The position numbers were made by a program, and so were the translations under genes. Of a stretch of DNA of 10,322 nt, positions 5,175-10,322 are shown in pieces. Every line of letters starts with the position of its first letter. The first letter of the stretch is position 1. The notes under the pieces are model-generated. The model saw only the letters and a program-made list of their open reading frames with translations. It ran no database searches and was not told the origin of the DNA. The stretch comes from CAZXIY01 sp964640935 (GTDB lineage Archaea; Thermoplasmatota; Thermoplasmata; Methanomassiliicoccales; Methanomethylophilaceae). The stretch is from contig CAZXIY010000044.1 in NCBI GenBank assembly GCA_964640935.1, positions 1-10,322 of the forward strand, read 5' to 3'.

Positions 5175-6794
5175 ATGAAGTTCATATTCGTCACGGGCGG
5201 AGTCATATCGGGATTGGGAAAAGGGATCATCGCTTCCTCCATAGGAAGGCTTCTGATATCCCGCGGCCTCTCGGTGACCGCAGTGAAGATCGACCCGTAC
5301 CTCAACGTAGACGCCGGAACGATGAACCCGTTCGAGCACGGCGAGGTGTTCGTCCTCGAGGACGGCGGCGAGACCGATCTCGACCTCGGGAATTACGAAA
5401 GATTCATGGGACTCACTCTCGGAAGGGACAACAACATCACCACCGGGAAGGTCTACAGGTCCGTCATCGAGAAGGAGAGGCACGGCGATTTCTTAGGCAA
5501 GACCGTGCAGATCGTGCCGCACATAACGGACGAGATAAAATCGAGGATCGTCGGCGTCTCGGAGCGTTCCGAGGCCGATGTTACTATCGTGGAATTAGGC
5601 GGAACGGTCGGAGATATAGAATCCATGCCGTTCCTCGAGGCCGCGAGGCAGATCGGCAGGGATGTCGGAAGGGATGAGAACTGCCTCTTCGTCCATGTGA
5701 CGCTCGTACCGGAGATGGGGCCGGTGGGCGAGCAGAAGACGAAGCCGACCCAGCATTCAGTGAAGGAGCTCATGGGCATCGGGATAAGACCTGACATAAT
5801 AGTCGGCAGATCATCCGAACCCATGTCCGAAGGAGCGAAGGCGAAGATCGCCATGTTCTGCGACGTTCCCGAAGGGGCCGTATTCTCCTCCGCGGATGCC
5901 CGTTCGATATACGAAGTGCCGATCATCCTCGAGAAACAGGGCATGGCCGATTACATAATCGGCAAGCTGGGTCTCGGACATCTCACATCCGGAAGGGACA
6001 TGGCCGACTGGGAGAGGTTCCTGGAAAGGGTCATCTATCCTTCGAACGAGGTGGAGATCGCGATAGTCGGCAAATATACCAGACTGGCGGATTCGTATCT
6101 CAGCTACACCGAAGCCCTCGCCCATGCCGGGGCGAAGCTCGACACCAAGGTGAAGATCAAATTCGTCGATTCCGACGACATACTCCGCGACGGAGCGGAG
6201 AGTATCCTCGGAGGCGTGGACGGGGTGATAGTCCCGGGAGGATTCGGCGTCAGAGGCGTCGAGGGAAAGATCGCCGCATCGCAATATGCCAGACGCAAGA
6301 ACATTCCGTTCCTGGGCATCTGCCTCGGATTCCAGATCGCCACCATCGGGATCGCCAGGGACCTCCTCGGCCTGAAAGATGCCGACAGCACCGAATTCAA
6401 CGATTCGACCCGCGACCCGGTGATATTCATGATGGGCGAGCAGACCACCGTGGAGGACAAGGGGGCGACCATGCGTCTCGGAGCCCAGCCTGTGGACGTC
6501 GCCGAGGGATCGAAGGCCTTCGGACTGTACGGTACAACGATCATATCCGAAAGGCACAGGCACAGATACGAGGTCAACCCGGCATATATAGGCAGACTGG
6601 AGAGCGTCGGATGGAAGTTCACCGGACGTTCTGATCTCGGAAGGAGGATGGAGATAGGCGAACTGAACGGGCACCCGTTCTTCGTCGCTTCGCAGTTCCA
6701 TCCCGAATTCAAGTCCCAGCCGCTGAGGCCCGCTCCGTTATATGTGGGACTTGTAGAGGCCGCATCCAAATACAGGAAGTACCACCCGAGATAG
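5175..6794 (+). CDS. pyrG: CTP synthase (glutamine-hydrolysing)
   Basis: Converts UTP, ATP and glutamine to CTP, the last step of pyrimidine nucleotide synthesis; the enzyme is cytosolic and normally tetrameric. The 539-residue protein is full length. The N-terminal amidoligase domain (about 1-265) has the nucleotide loop G-G-V-I-S-G-L-G-K-G (8-17), the metal and UTP site D-P-Y-L-N-V-D-A-G-T-M-N-P (40-52) with H-G-E-V at 55-58, and K-T-K-P-T-Q-H-S (188-195). The C-terminal class I glutaminase domain (about 290-535) has the oxyanion region P-G-G-F-G-V-R-G (354-361), nucleophile Cys383 in G-I-C-L-G-F-Q, and His509 and Glu511 in F-H-P-E-F. The ATG at 5175 has GTGAT five bases upstream. The gene is divergent from the aminotransferase; its promoter is bracketed by a perfect inverted repeat, so specific control by a DNA-binding protein is likely. 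The next gene has its own promoter. Confidence 0.98.
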   Translation: MKFIFVTGGVISGLGKGIIASSIGRLLISRGLSVTAVKIDPYLNVDAGTMNPFEHGEVFVLEDGGETDLDLGNYERFMGLTLGRDNNITTGKVYRSVIEKERHGDFLGKTVQIVPHITDEIKSRIVGVSERSEADVTIVELGGTVGDIESMPFLEAARQIGRDVGRDENCLFVHVTLVPEMGPVGEQKTKPTQHSVKELMGIGIRPDIIVGRSSEPMSEGAKAKIAMFCDVPEGAVFSSADARSIYEVPIILEKQGMADYIIGKLGLGHLTSGRDMADWERFLERVIYPSNEVEIAIVGKYTRLADSYLSYTEALAHAGAKLDTKVKIKFVDSDDILRDGAESILGGVDGVIVPGGFGVRGVEGKIAASQYARRKNIPFLGICLGFQIATIGIARDLLGLKDADSTEFNDSTRDPVIFMMGEQTTVEDKGATMRLGAQPVDVAEGSKAFGLYGTTIISERHRHRYEVNPAYIGRLESVGWKFTGRSDLGRRMEIGELNGHPFFVASQFHPEFKSQPLRPAPLYVGLVEAASKYRKYHPR

Positions 6795-6822
6795 ACGCAA
6801 AGGACCGCCCATCATATGAAAG

Positions 6823-6832
6823 GTTTAAAAAG
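6823..6832 (+). promoter_or_regulatory. TATA box for the aIF2 beta / methylthiotransferase pair
   Basis: GTTTAAAAAG in the 71-bp gap after pyrG is followed about 25 bases later by the expected start site near 6852. That gives a leader of about 14 nt containing GAGG (6855-6858), 7 bases before the ATG. No T-rich terminator is seen between pyrG and this element, so read-through from pyrG is also possible. Confidence 0.5.
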
Positions 6833-6865
6833 AGTGCCTACATAGCCAACACCCGAGGCGTTCGA

Positions 6866-7501
6866 ATGTCAGCCGATGAAGATTATTTCAAACTGCTTGA
6901 TGAAGCAAAACTGGAGCTGCCCGAAGTGGCAGAGGCACATGAGAGGTTCGTTATACCGGAGCTGGATGTCCTCCAGGAGGGTAAGACGACAGTCATAAGG
7001 AACTTCATCGACGTTTCCGATACGCTGAGAAGGGACCCGCAGCATGTTCTGCAGTTCCTTTTGAGAGAACTGGGTACGCCCGGCAACATCGAAGGCCGCA
7101 GGGTCGTCCTGAAATCGAAGGTCAGTCCCGCCCAGATCGCGGACAAGATCCAGATATACACGGAGACATTCGTCATATGCTCCGAATGCGGACGCCCGGA
7201 CACAAAGATGGTGAAGGAAGGCAGGACGCTGGTCCTCGAATGCGAGGCATGCGGTGCCCACAGACCTGTGAACGTCAAGAAGGGATCGAAGGCAGAGACG
7301 GTGAACGTTCTGAGGAGCGGCGACATCATCGAAGTACTGATCACCGACGTCGGAAAGAAGGGCGACGGCATCGGAAGGGTCATGGAATACCTGGTCATAG
7401 TACCGGGTACGATCAAAGGCACGACCATACATGCCAAGATCACCAACATATCCGCAAAGACGGCGTTCGGAGTCATCACAAACGAGCCTACGACACGCTG
7501 A
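6866..7501 (+). CDS. eif2b: Translation initiation factor aIF2 subunit beta with C-terminal TRAM domain
   Basis: The beta subunit of the aIF2 trimer that brings initiator Met-tRNA to the small ribosomal subunit. Its core occupies about residues 20-140: an alpha-beta domain containing V-I-R-N-F and R-R-D-P-Q-H-V-L-Q-F-L-L-R-E-L-G-T, then a zinc ribbon with Cys105-x2-Cys108 and Cys126-x2-Cys129. Archaeal aIF2 beta usually stops near 135-145 residues. This protein has 211, and residues about 151-206 (G-D-I-I-E-V-L-I-T-D through F-G-V-I) look like a TRAM RNA-binding barrel with its G-K-K-G-D-G-I-G-R turn. Such fusions are, to my knowledge, already known in some euryarchaea. The frame is continuous through the junction, so this is not a sequencing artefact visible here. 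The ATG at 6866 has GAGG 7 bases upstream. The methylthiotransferase gene begins 9 bp after the stop, probably in the same operon. Confidence 0.93.
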   Translation: MSADEDYFKLLDEAKLELPEVAEAHERFVIPELDVLQEGKTTVIRNFIDVSDTLRRDPQHVLQFLLRELGTPGNIEGRRVVLKSKVSPAQIADKIQIYTETFVICSECGRPDTKMVKEGRTLVLECEACGAHRPVNVKKGSKAETVNVLRSGDIIEVLITDVGKKGDGIGRVMEYLVIVPGTIKGTTIHAKITNISAKTAFGVITNEPTTR

Positions 7502-7510
7502 GAGATATCC

Positions 7511-8752
7511 ATGAGATATTTCGTGGAATCTTACGGTTGCACGATGAACTACGGCGAGGGCGAACAGCTCTCCCGCAGGATGGAATCGCTGGGTCATACA
7601 AGAGTGTATGACGAGGACGATGCAGACATCGTCATACTGAACACTTGCACAGTAGTGGATACGACCGAGAAGAAGATGATCCGTCGCATGGGCGAACTCA
7701 AGAAGCTCGGCAAGGACGTCATCGTGACCGGGTGCATGGCGAAGGTCCAGACCAATCGCATCATGGTGCGTCTCCCCGATTCGCTGATAATACCTCCGGA
7801 CGAATACGACCTCTTCACCGGCAAGGTGGAGAGCGCGTACGGATGCTCGGAGGCCGTGAGTCAGAACGACAGCCCCGTTTCTTCCATACTTCCGATTGCC
7901 CAGGGCTGCCTGGGCAACTGCTCTTATTGCATCACAAGATTCGCCCGCGGGCCGCTGAGGAGCTACCCGGAGGACGAACTTGTCACCGAGTTCAAGAGGA
8001 TGATCGATTCCGGATCCAAGGAGATACTCGTCGCCGCTCAGGACACGGCATGCTACGGCCGCGACCAGGGCACCGATCTTCCCGCACTTCTAAGAAAATT
8101 CCTGGAATTCGACGGCGATTTCCGCATCAGGATAGGTATGATGAATCCGAACAACCTGGACAGGATACTGGATGGGCTGATGGACGTTATGAAGGATCCC
8201 CGTGTCTACAGATTCCTGCATATACCGGTACAGAGCGGCAGCAATCCCGTTCTGGACAGTATGAGACGCCATTACACCGTGGACCGCTTCATGGGGATAG
8301 TCAACCGCGTACGCGAAAGATATCCCGAGATGAGCATCGCCACGGATTTCATAACCGGATTCCCGGGAGAGAGCGACAAGGATCATGAGAAGAGCATCAA
8401 GCTCATCGAAAGACTTCAGGCAGATACCGCCAACATAACGCGTTTCTCCGTCCGCCCCGGTACGGATGCCGCGACGATGAAGGATCAGATCCAAGGTAAC
8501 GTCAGCAAAGAGCGTTCCACCGAACTCACCGAGATGAAGATGAAAGTAGAGTACAACGTGAACGAGAGACGCATCGGCGGGAAGTACAGGGCCCTCATAA
8601 CAGAGAACGGCAAGCCTGGTACAGTCATCGGGAGGACAGAATATTATCGCCCGGTGGGTATAGAGGGCAACATACCCCTCGGAACATTCGCCGATGTAGA
8701 GATCACGGGCTGCGCACCCACTCATCTGCTCGGAAGAGTCTTAAATAAGTGA
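7511..8752 (+). CDS. tRNA (N6-threonylcarbamoyladenosine(37)-C2)-methylthiotransferase, e-MtaB / CDKAL1 type
   Basis: Radical-SAM iron-sulfur enzyme that adds a methylthio group to t6A at position 37 of tRNAs reading ANN codons, giving ms2t6A. The 413-residue protein has the three expected parts. The N-terminal MTTase domain holds cluster ligands Cys10 (Y-G-C), Cys46 (N-T-C) and Cys75 (G-C-M). The radical-SAM domain has C-L-G-N-C-S-Y-C (Cys133, 137, 140), followed by I-T-R-F-A-R-G as in the archaeal/eukaryal branch, and F-S-V-R-P-G-T at about 312-318. A C-terminal TRAM domain spans about 353-412. The ATG at 7511 lies 9 bp after aIF2 beta with only a weak purine-rich GAGAGA upstream, so translation may depend on the upstream gene. 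The symbol mtaB is avoided because in methanogens it also names a methanol methyltransferase. The last codons contain the TATA box of the following tRNA gene. Confidence 0.93.
   Translation: MRYFVESYGCTMNYGEGEQLSRRMESLGHTRVYDEDDADIVILNTCTVVDTTEKKMIRRMGELKKLGKDVIVTGCMAKVQTNRIMVRLPDSLIIPPDEYDLFTGKVESAYGCSEAVSQNDSPVSSILPIAQGCLGNCSYCITRFARGPLRSYPEDELVTEFKRMIDSGSKEILVAAQDTACYGRDQGTDLPALLRKFLEFDGDFRIRIGMMNPNNLDRILDGLMDVMKDPRVYRFLHIPVQSGSNPVLDSMRRHYTVDRFMGIVNRVRERYPEMSIATDFITGFPGESDKDHEKSIKLIERLQADTANITRFSVRPGTDAATMKDQIQGNVSKERSTELTEMKMKVEYNVNERRIGGKYRALITENGKPGTVIGRTEYYRPVGIEGNIPLGTFADVEITGCAPTHLLGRVLNK
8741..8748 (+). promoter_or_regulatory. TATA box of tRNA-Gln, inside the end of the methylthiotransferase gene
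   Basis: TTAAATAA, in the context TCTTAAATAAG, lies in the codons for the last residues V-L-N-K. Its centre is about 28 bases before the first tRNA base, matching the usual archaeal TATA-to-start distance and predicting a tRNA leader of only a few bases. Confidence 0.6.
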
Positions 8753-8772
8753 ATCCGATAGGGAGAAAACAT

Positions 8773-8845
8773 AGTCCCGTAGTGTAGTGGTCAATCATGC
8801 TGGCCTTTGGAGCCGGTGACTCCGGTTCGAATCCGGACGGGACTA
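8773..8845 (+). tRNA. tRNA-Gln, anticodon UUG
   Basis: Folds into a normal cloverleaf of 73 nt: acceptor AGTCCCG pairs with CGGGACT, the D stem GTGT/TCAT has one mismatch, the anticodon stem CTGGC pairs with GCCGG (one G-T) around loop CTTTGGA with anticodon TTG, a 4-nt variable loop follows, then T stem TCCGG/CCGGA around TTCGAAT, and discriminator A at 8845. The gene has no intron and no encoded CCA (the next bases are CCT). The first pair is A1-U72. Position 37 is G, so this tRNA is not a substrate of the t6A methylthiotransferase next door. In archaea Gln-tRNA is normally made from Glu-tRNA by an amidotransferase. No clear T-tract terminator follows. Confidence 0.95.
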
Positions 8846-8950
8846 CCTATCGTTTCGAGACCTGTTTGACAGTTCGATGCTTTCTGCGACAGTATGTATC
8901 CGACATCAGCAGACACGTATCGTACCCCGTAAGACGTTCTCGAACATCGG

Positions 8951-8958
8951 TTATATAT
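8951..8958 (+). promoter_or_regulatory. TATA box of corA, spacing suggests a leaderless mRNA
   Basis: TTATATAT is centred about 26 bases before the corA ATG, so transcription would begin at or within a base or two of the start codon. No good Shine-Dalgarno is present (GCGGACG precedes the ATG). Both facts fit a leaderless transcript. The rest of the gap after the tRNA (8846-8950) shows no gene. Confidence 0.5.
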
Positions 8959-8980
8959 CATCAGAATAATACCGCGGACG

Positions 8981-9907
8981 ATGATCAGATCCTACGTCAC
9001 CGTCAACGGCAAGATAACGCAGACTGACGGCATCACAAAGAACAGTTGGAGCAGACTCACACAGCCTACCGCTAAAGAGGTCTCCGATATAGCCAACGAG
9101 TTGGATGTAGATGTCACCGATGTCAGCGCCTCGCTCGACCGCGACGAAGGATCCAGGATAGAATACGACGGGGAGAACACGATAATAATCGTGGACATAC
9201 CGTACAGGAACGATTCATTGGATTCGTCACCGTACAACACATTGCCGTTCGCGATAATCAGCACGGACGAAGAAGTGATCACCGTCTGTCAGATCGATTC
9301 TCCCATTATAGACAAATTCGTAAACACGACATCCGCCGATCTGAACGACAAGATGGAGTTCATTCTGAAGATGATGTATGTCATCTCCACAGAGTATCAG
9401 CAGTATCTGAGGAACATAAACATCAGACGCCGCGAGATAGAGAAGAACTTGGATCAGTCGTCGAAGAACCGGGATATCATCGAGTTGCATCATCTGGAGT
9501 CCAGCTTGGTCTACTTCGTCACATCCCTGAGGGCATGCAACGTCGTCCTGGACAAGATAAGGAGACGCAACGAGTCCAACCTGGACAAAGAGCACCTGGA
9601 TCTTCTGCACGATGTGATTGTCGAGAACGAACAGGCGATGGAGATGTCCACAACGTACCGTCAGATCATAGACGGTACCAGAGATCTGTTCGTCGCGGTG
9701 ACGAACAACAAACTGAACGATATGATGAGATGGCTCACCGCCATAACCATCATTCTTTCGATACCCATGATATTGGGCGGGATATACGGGATGAACGTGG
9801 AGTTGCCGATACTGGGCACTTCCATGGACTTCTGGTATCTGATACTGGGGACATTGCTTGTATGCGCATGTCTCGCCATTTGTCTAAAAAAGAAACAACT
9901 GCTGTAA
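8981..9907 (+). CDS. corA: CorA-family divalent cation (Mg2+) transporter
   Basis: Inner-membrane channel of the CorA type, which takes up Mg2+ and sometimes Co2+ or Ni2+ as a homopentamer. The 308-residue protein has a cytosolic N-terminal part of about 250 residues, with an acidic alpha-beta domain and then long charged helices (about 125-250, e.g. I-R-R-R-E-I-E-K-N-L). Two C-terminal membrane helices follow at about 251-270 and 284-302. The signature Y-G-M-N at 269-272 ends the first membrane helix, and V-E-L-P follows it where most CorA proteins have a similar acidic loop. The protein ends in a short K-K-K-rich tail, as expected for CorA. The ATG at 8981 is probably used without a leader. 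The gene stands alone, convergent with the 16S rRNA gene. The exact metal is not predictable from sequence. Confidence 0.93.
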   Translation: MIRSYVTVNGKITQTDGITKNSWSRLTQPTAKEVSDIANELDVDVTDVSASLDRDEGSRIEYDGENTIIIVDIPYRNDSLDSSPYNTLPFAIISTDEEVITVCQIDSPIIDKFVNTTSADLNDKMEFILKMMYVISTEYQQYLRNINIRRREIEKNLDQSSKNRDIIELHHLESSLVYFVTSLRACNVVLDKIRRRNESNLDKEHLDLLHDVIVENEQAMEMSTTYRQIIDGTRDLFVAVTNNKLNDMMRWLTAITIILSIPMILGGIYGMNVELPILGTSMDFWYLILGTLLVCACLAICLKKKQLL

Positions 9908-9916
9908 CGCATTGTT

Positions 9917-9927
9917 CTCTTTTTTTT
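9917..9927 (+). terminator. T-tract terminator after corA
   Basis: TCTCTTTTTTTT, with eight consecutive T residues at 9920-9927, begins about 10 bases beyond the corA stop codon. Archaeal polymerase terminates at such T-tracts without needing a hairpin. A weak dyad (GATCG/CGATC, 9940-9957) follows. Confidence 0.65.
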
Positions 9928-9976
9928 GATTTGTTGAATGATCGGACTCGGACGATCGTATCCCGGAGCTGAGATC

Positions 9977-9994
9977 GGCCGATAAATAACGGCC
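9977..9994. repeat. Small hairpin GGCCG-(8 nt)-CGGCC
   Basis: Perfect 5-bp GC arms around the loop ATAAATAA. It lies about 50 bp after the corA T-tract and far from the 16S end. It may back up termination from either side, but no T-run directly follows it. Confidence 0.3.
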
Positions 9995-10135
9995 ATGATA
10001 TTTCATTATGATTCGTTCGATGCTATGGATGCCGAAAGGACCATACCGCTGACGAAATAGAGAAATCTGCAATATGACAGTAATAACATGATCGGAATAT
10101 CGACAGAATGACGTATGATACCGACATGAAGATGT

Positions 10136-10145
10136 CAAAAATAAG
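10136..10145 (-). terminator. Possible T-run terminator of the 16S rRNA transcript
   Basis: On the minus strand the sequence reads CTTATTTTTG, the best T-run downstream of the 16S 3' end (about 140 bases beyond it). Only five consecutive T residues are present, so the call is weak. Confidence 0.3.
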
Positions 10146-10195
10146 ATGTGTATGACGTTCGATGCTACCTTTAGTGCATGATAAGCTGCCAAGGA

Positions 10196-10231
10196 ATTGC
10201 GGGAAGTACTCGTTTGAGACTTCCTTGCAAT
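10196..10231 (-). repeat. Hairpin in the 3' trailer of pre-16S rRNA
   Basis: Bases 10197-10200 pair with 10227-10230, one base is bulged, 10201-10207 (GGGAAGT) pair with 10219-10225 (one G-T), another base is bulged, and 10209-10211 pair with 10216-10218 around a 4-base loop. An overlapping alternative also exists: CAAGGAA (10190-10196) with TTCCTTG (10221-10227). It lies about 50 bases beyond the 16S 3' end on the minus strand and may take part in pre-rRNA processing. Confidence 0.45.
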
Positions 10232-10252
10232 AATTTCGTATTTGGTTTTTTG

Positions 10253-10276
10253 AGGGTGGGGATAAATCCCCACCCT
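10253..10276 (-). repeat. 11-bp perfect hairpin directly after the 16S rRNA 3' end
   Basis: AGGGTGGGGAT (10253-10263) and ATCCCCACCCT (10266-10276) are exact reverse complements with a 2-base centre; in RNA this would be about a 10-bp stem with a 4-base loop. On the minus strand the stem begins 4 bases after the mature 16S end. The bases that follow are A-rich, not U-rich, so it is not an intrinsic terminator. A processing element or an end-protecting structure is more likely. Confidence 0.6.
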
Positions 10277-10280
10277 GCGT

Positions 10281-10322
10281 AGGAGGTGATCCATCTGCAG
10301 GTTCCCCTACAGATACCTTGTT
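10281..10322 (-). rRNA. rrs: 16S rRNA, 3' terminal part (helix 45 and anti-Shine-Dalgarno)
   Basis: The last 42 bases of the 16S gene, read from the right edge on the minus strand. AACAAGGTA leads into helix 45 (10293-10314: ATCTG GTAGGGGAACCTGC-type hairpin with ATCTG/CAGAT arms, the GGAA loop being the usual dimethyladenosine site), then GGATCACCTCCT, the universal 16S tail with the CCUCC anti-Shine-Dalgarno. The helix 45 arms differ from the common CCG/CGG type but keep pairing, which supports a true rRNA. The mature 3' end is put at 10281 by homology and may be off by a base or two. No spacer tRNA or 23S rRNA follows in the window. Confidence 0.96.

Larger units (their letters stand above)
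9908..10280. other. 373-bp gene-free stretch between convergent corA and 16S rRNA
   Basis: No supported protein gene, tRNA, 5S or 23S rRNA is seen on either strand. It contains the corA T-tract, a GGCCG/CGGCC hairpin (9977-9994), two copies of CGTTCGATGCTA (10014-10025 and 10156-10167), a minus-strand T-run CTTATTTTTG (10136-10145), and two strong hairpins next to the 16S 3' end. The part nearer 10280 is presumably transcribed as the 3' trailer of pre-16S rRNA. Confidence 0.6.

Noticed and set aside
5811..6701. 296-codon minus-strand frame inside pyrG
   Set aside because: Antisense shadow; CTP synthase motifs are intact on the plus strand.
8797..9027. 76-codon frame starting in tRNA-Gln
   Set aside because: It begins inside the tRNA, overlaps the corA start and has no family features.
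9936..9975. Possible C/D box small RNA (ATGATC then CTGA)
   Set aside because: The internal D' and C' boxes are not recognisable and the spacing is wrong; the boxes are too short to trust.
10253..10276. Hairpin beside 16S as an intrinsic terminator
   Set aside because: On the minus strand it is followed by A residues and on the plus strand by GCGTAGG; no T-tract follows in either direction.
9884..10294. 136-codon minus-strand frame across the 16S 3' end
   Set aside because: It starts within the 16S anti-Shine-Dalgarno region and runs through the trailer into corA; no protein family is recognisable.
1..10322. CRISPR array, insertion sequence, prophage, toxin-antitoxin or defence genes
   Set aside because: No regularly spaced repeats, transposase or integrase motifs, or small paired regulatory frames are seen; all large frames are housekeeping genes.

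Overview
The window is chromosomal DNA from an archaeon. The evidence is archaeal-type EF-1alpha and EF-2 (EF-2 carries the diphthamide-loop motif with its His at residue 600), archaeal-length ribosomal proteins S7 and S12, aIF2 beta, an e-MtaB/CDKAL1-type tRNA methylthiotransferase, TATA/BRE-like promoters of the form TTTAAATA, and a tRNA-Gln without an encoded CCA end. A 16S rRNA 3' end with no 23S gene or spacer tRNA in the 370 bp beyond it suggests unlinked rRNA genes. That arrangement is known from Thermoplasmata, so a member of that class, possibly a Methanomassiliicoccales-type methanogen, is my best guess. This placement is inference; no methanogenesis gene is in view.

Layout. Positions 1-3639 (minus strand) hold the archaeal 'str' operon in its conserved order rpsL-rpsG-fusA(EF-2)-tuf(EF-1alpha, cut by the window edge). 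rpsL and rpsG are 5 bp apart with the rpsG Shine-Dalgarno inside the rpsL stop. There is a TATA-type promoter before rpsL and a probable second one before tuf. Positions 3815-4993 (minus) hold a fold-type I PLP aminotransferase. Divergently, 5175-6794 (plus) encodes CTP synthase (pyrG). The 181-bp region between these two is rich in dyad symmetry, including a perfect 9-bp inverted repeat that brackets the likely pyrG TATA box. Positions 6866-8752 (plus) hold aIF2 beta with a C-terminal TRAM domain, then, 9 bp on, a radical-SAM tRNA methylthiotransferase that also ends in a TRAM domain. The promoter of tRNA-Gln(UUG) (8773-8845) lies in the last codons of that gene. Positions 8981-9907 (plus) encode a CorA-type divalent cation transporter that may be leaderless. 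It is followed by a T-tract terminator and a 373-bp gene-free stretch, into which the 16S rRNA gene (minus, 3' end at 10281) runs convergently.

How the genes fit together. Almost everything serves translation: ribosomal proteins, both elongation factors, an initiation factor subunit, a tRNA modification enzyme, a tRNA and 16S rRNA. Nucleotide (CTP) supply, one amino-acid aminotransferase and Mg2+ uptake are added. This is a housekeeping region. I found no defence island, mobile element, CRISPR array or prophage. The less expected signals are in the non-coding DNA: candidate operators at pyrG, the aminotransferase and rpsL, hairpins downstream of the solitary 16S gene, and a short motif repeated in several intergenic regions.
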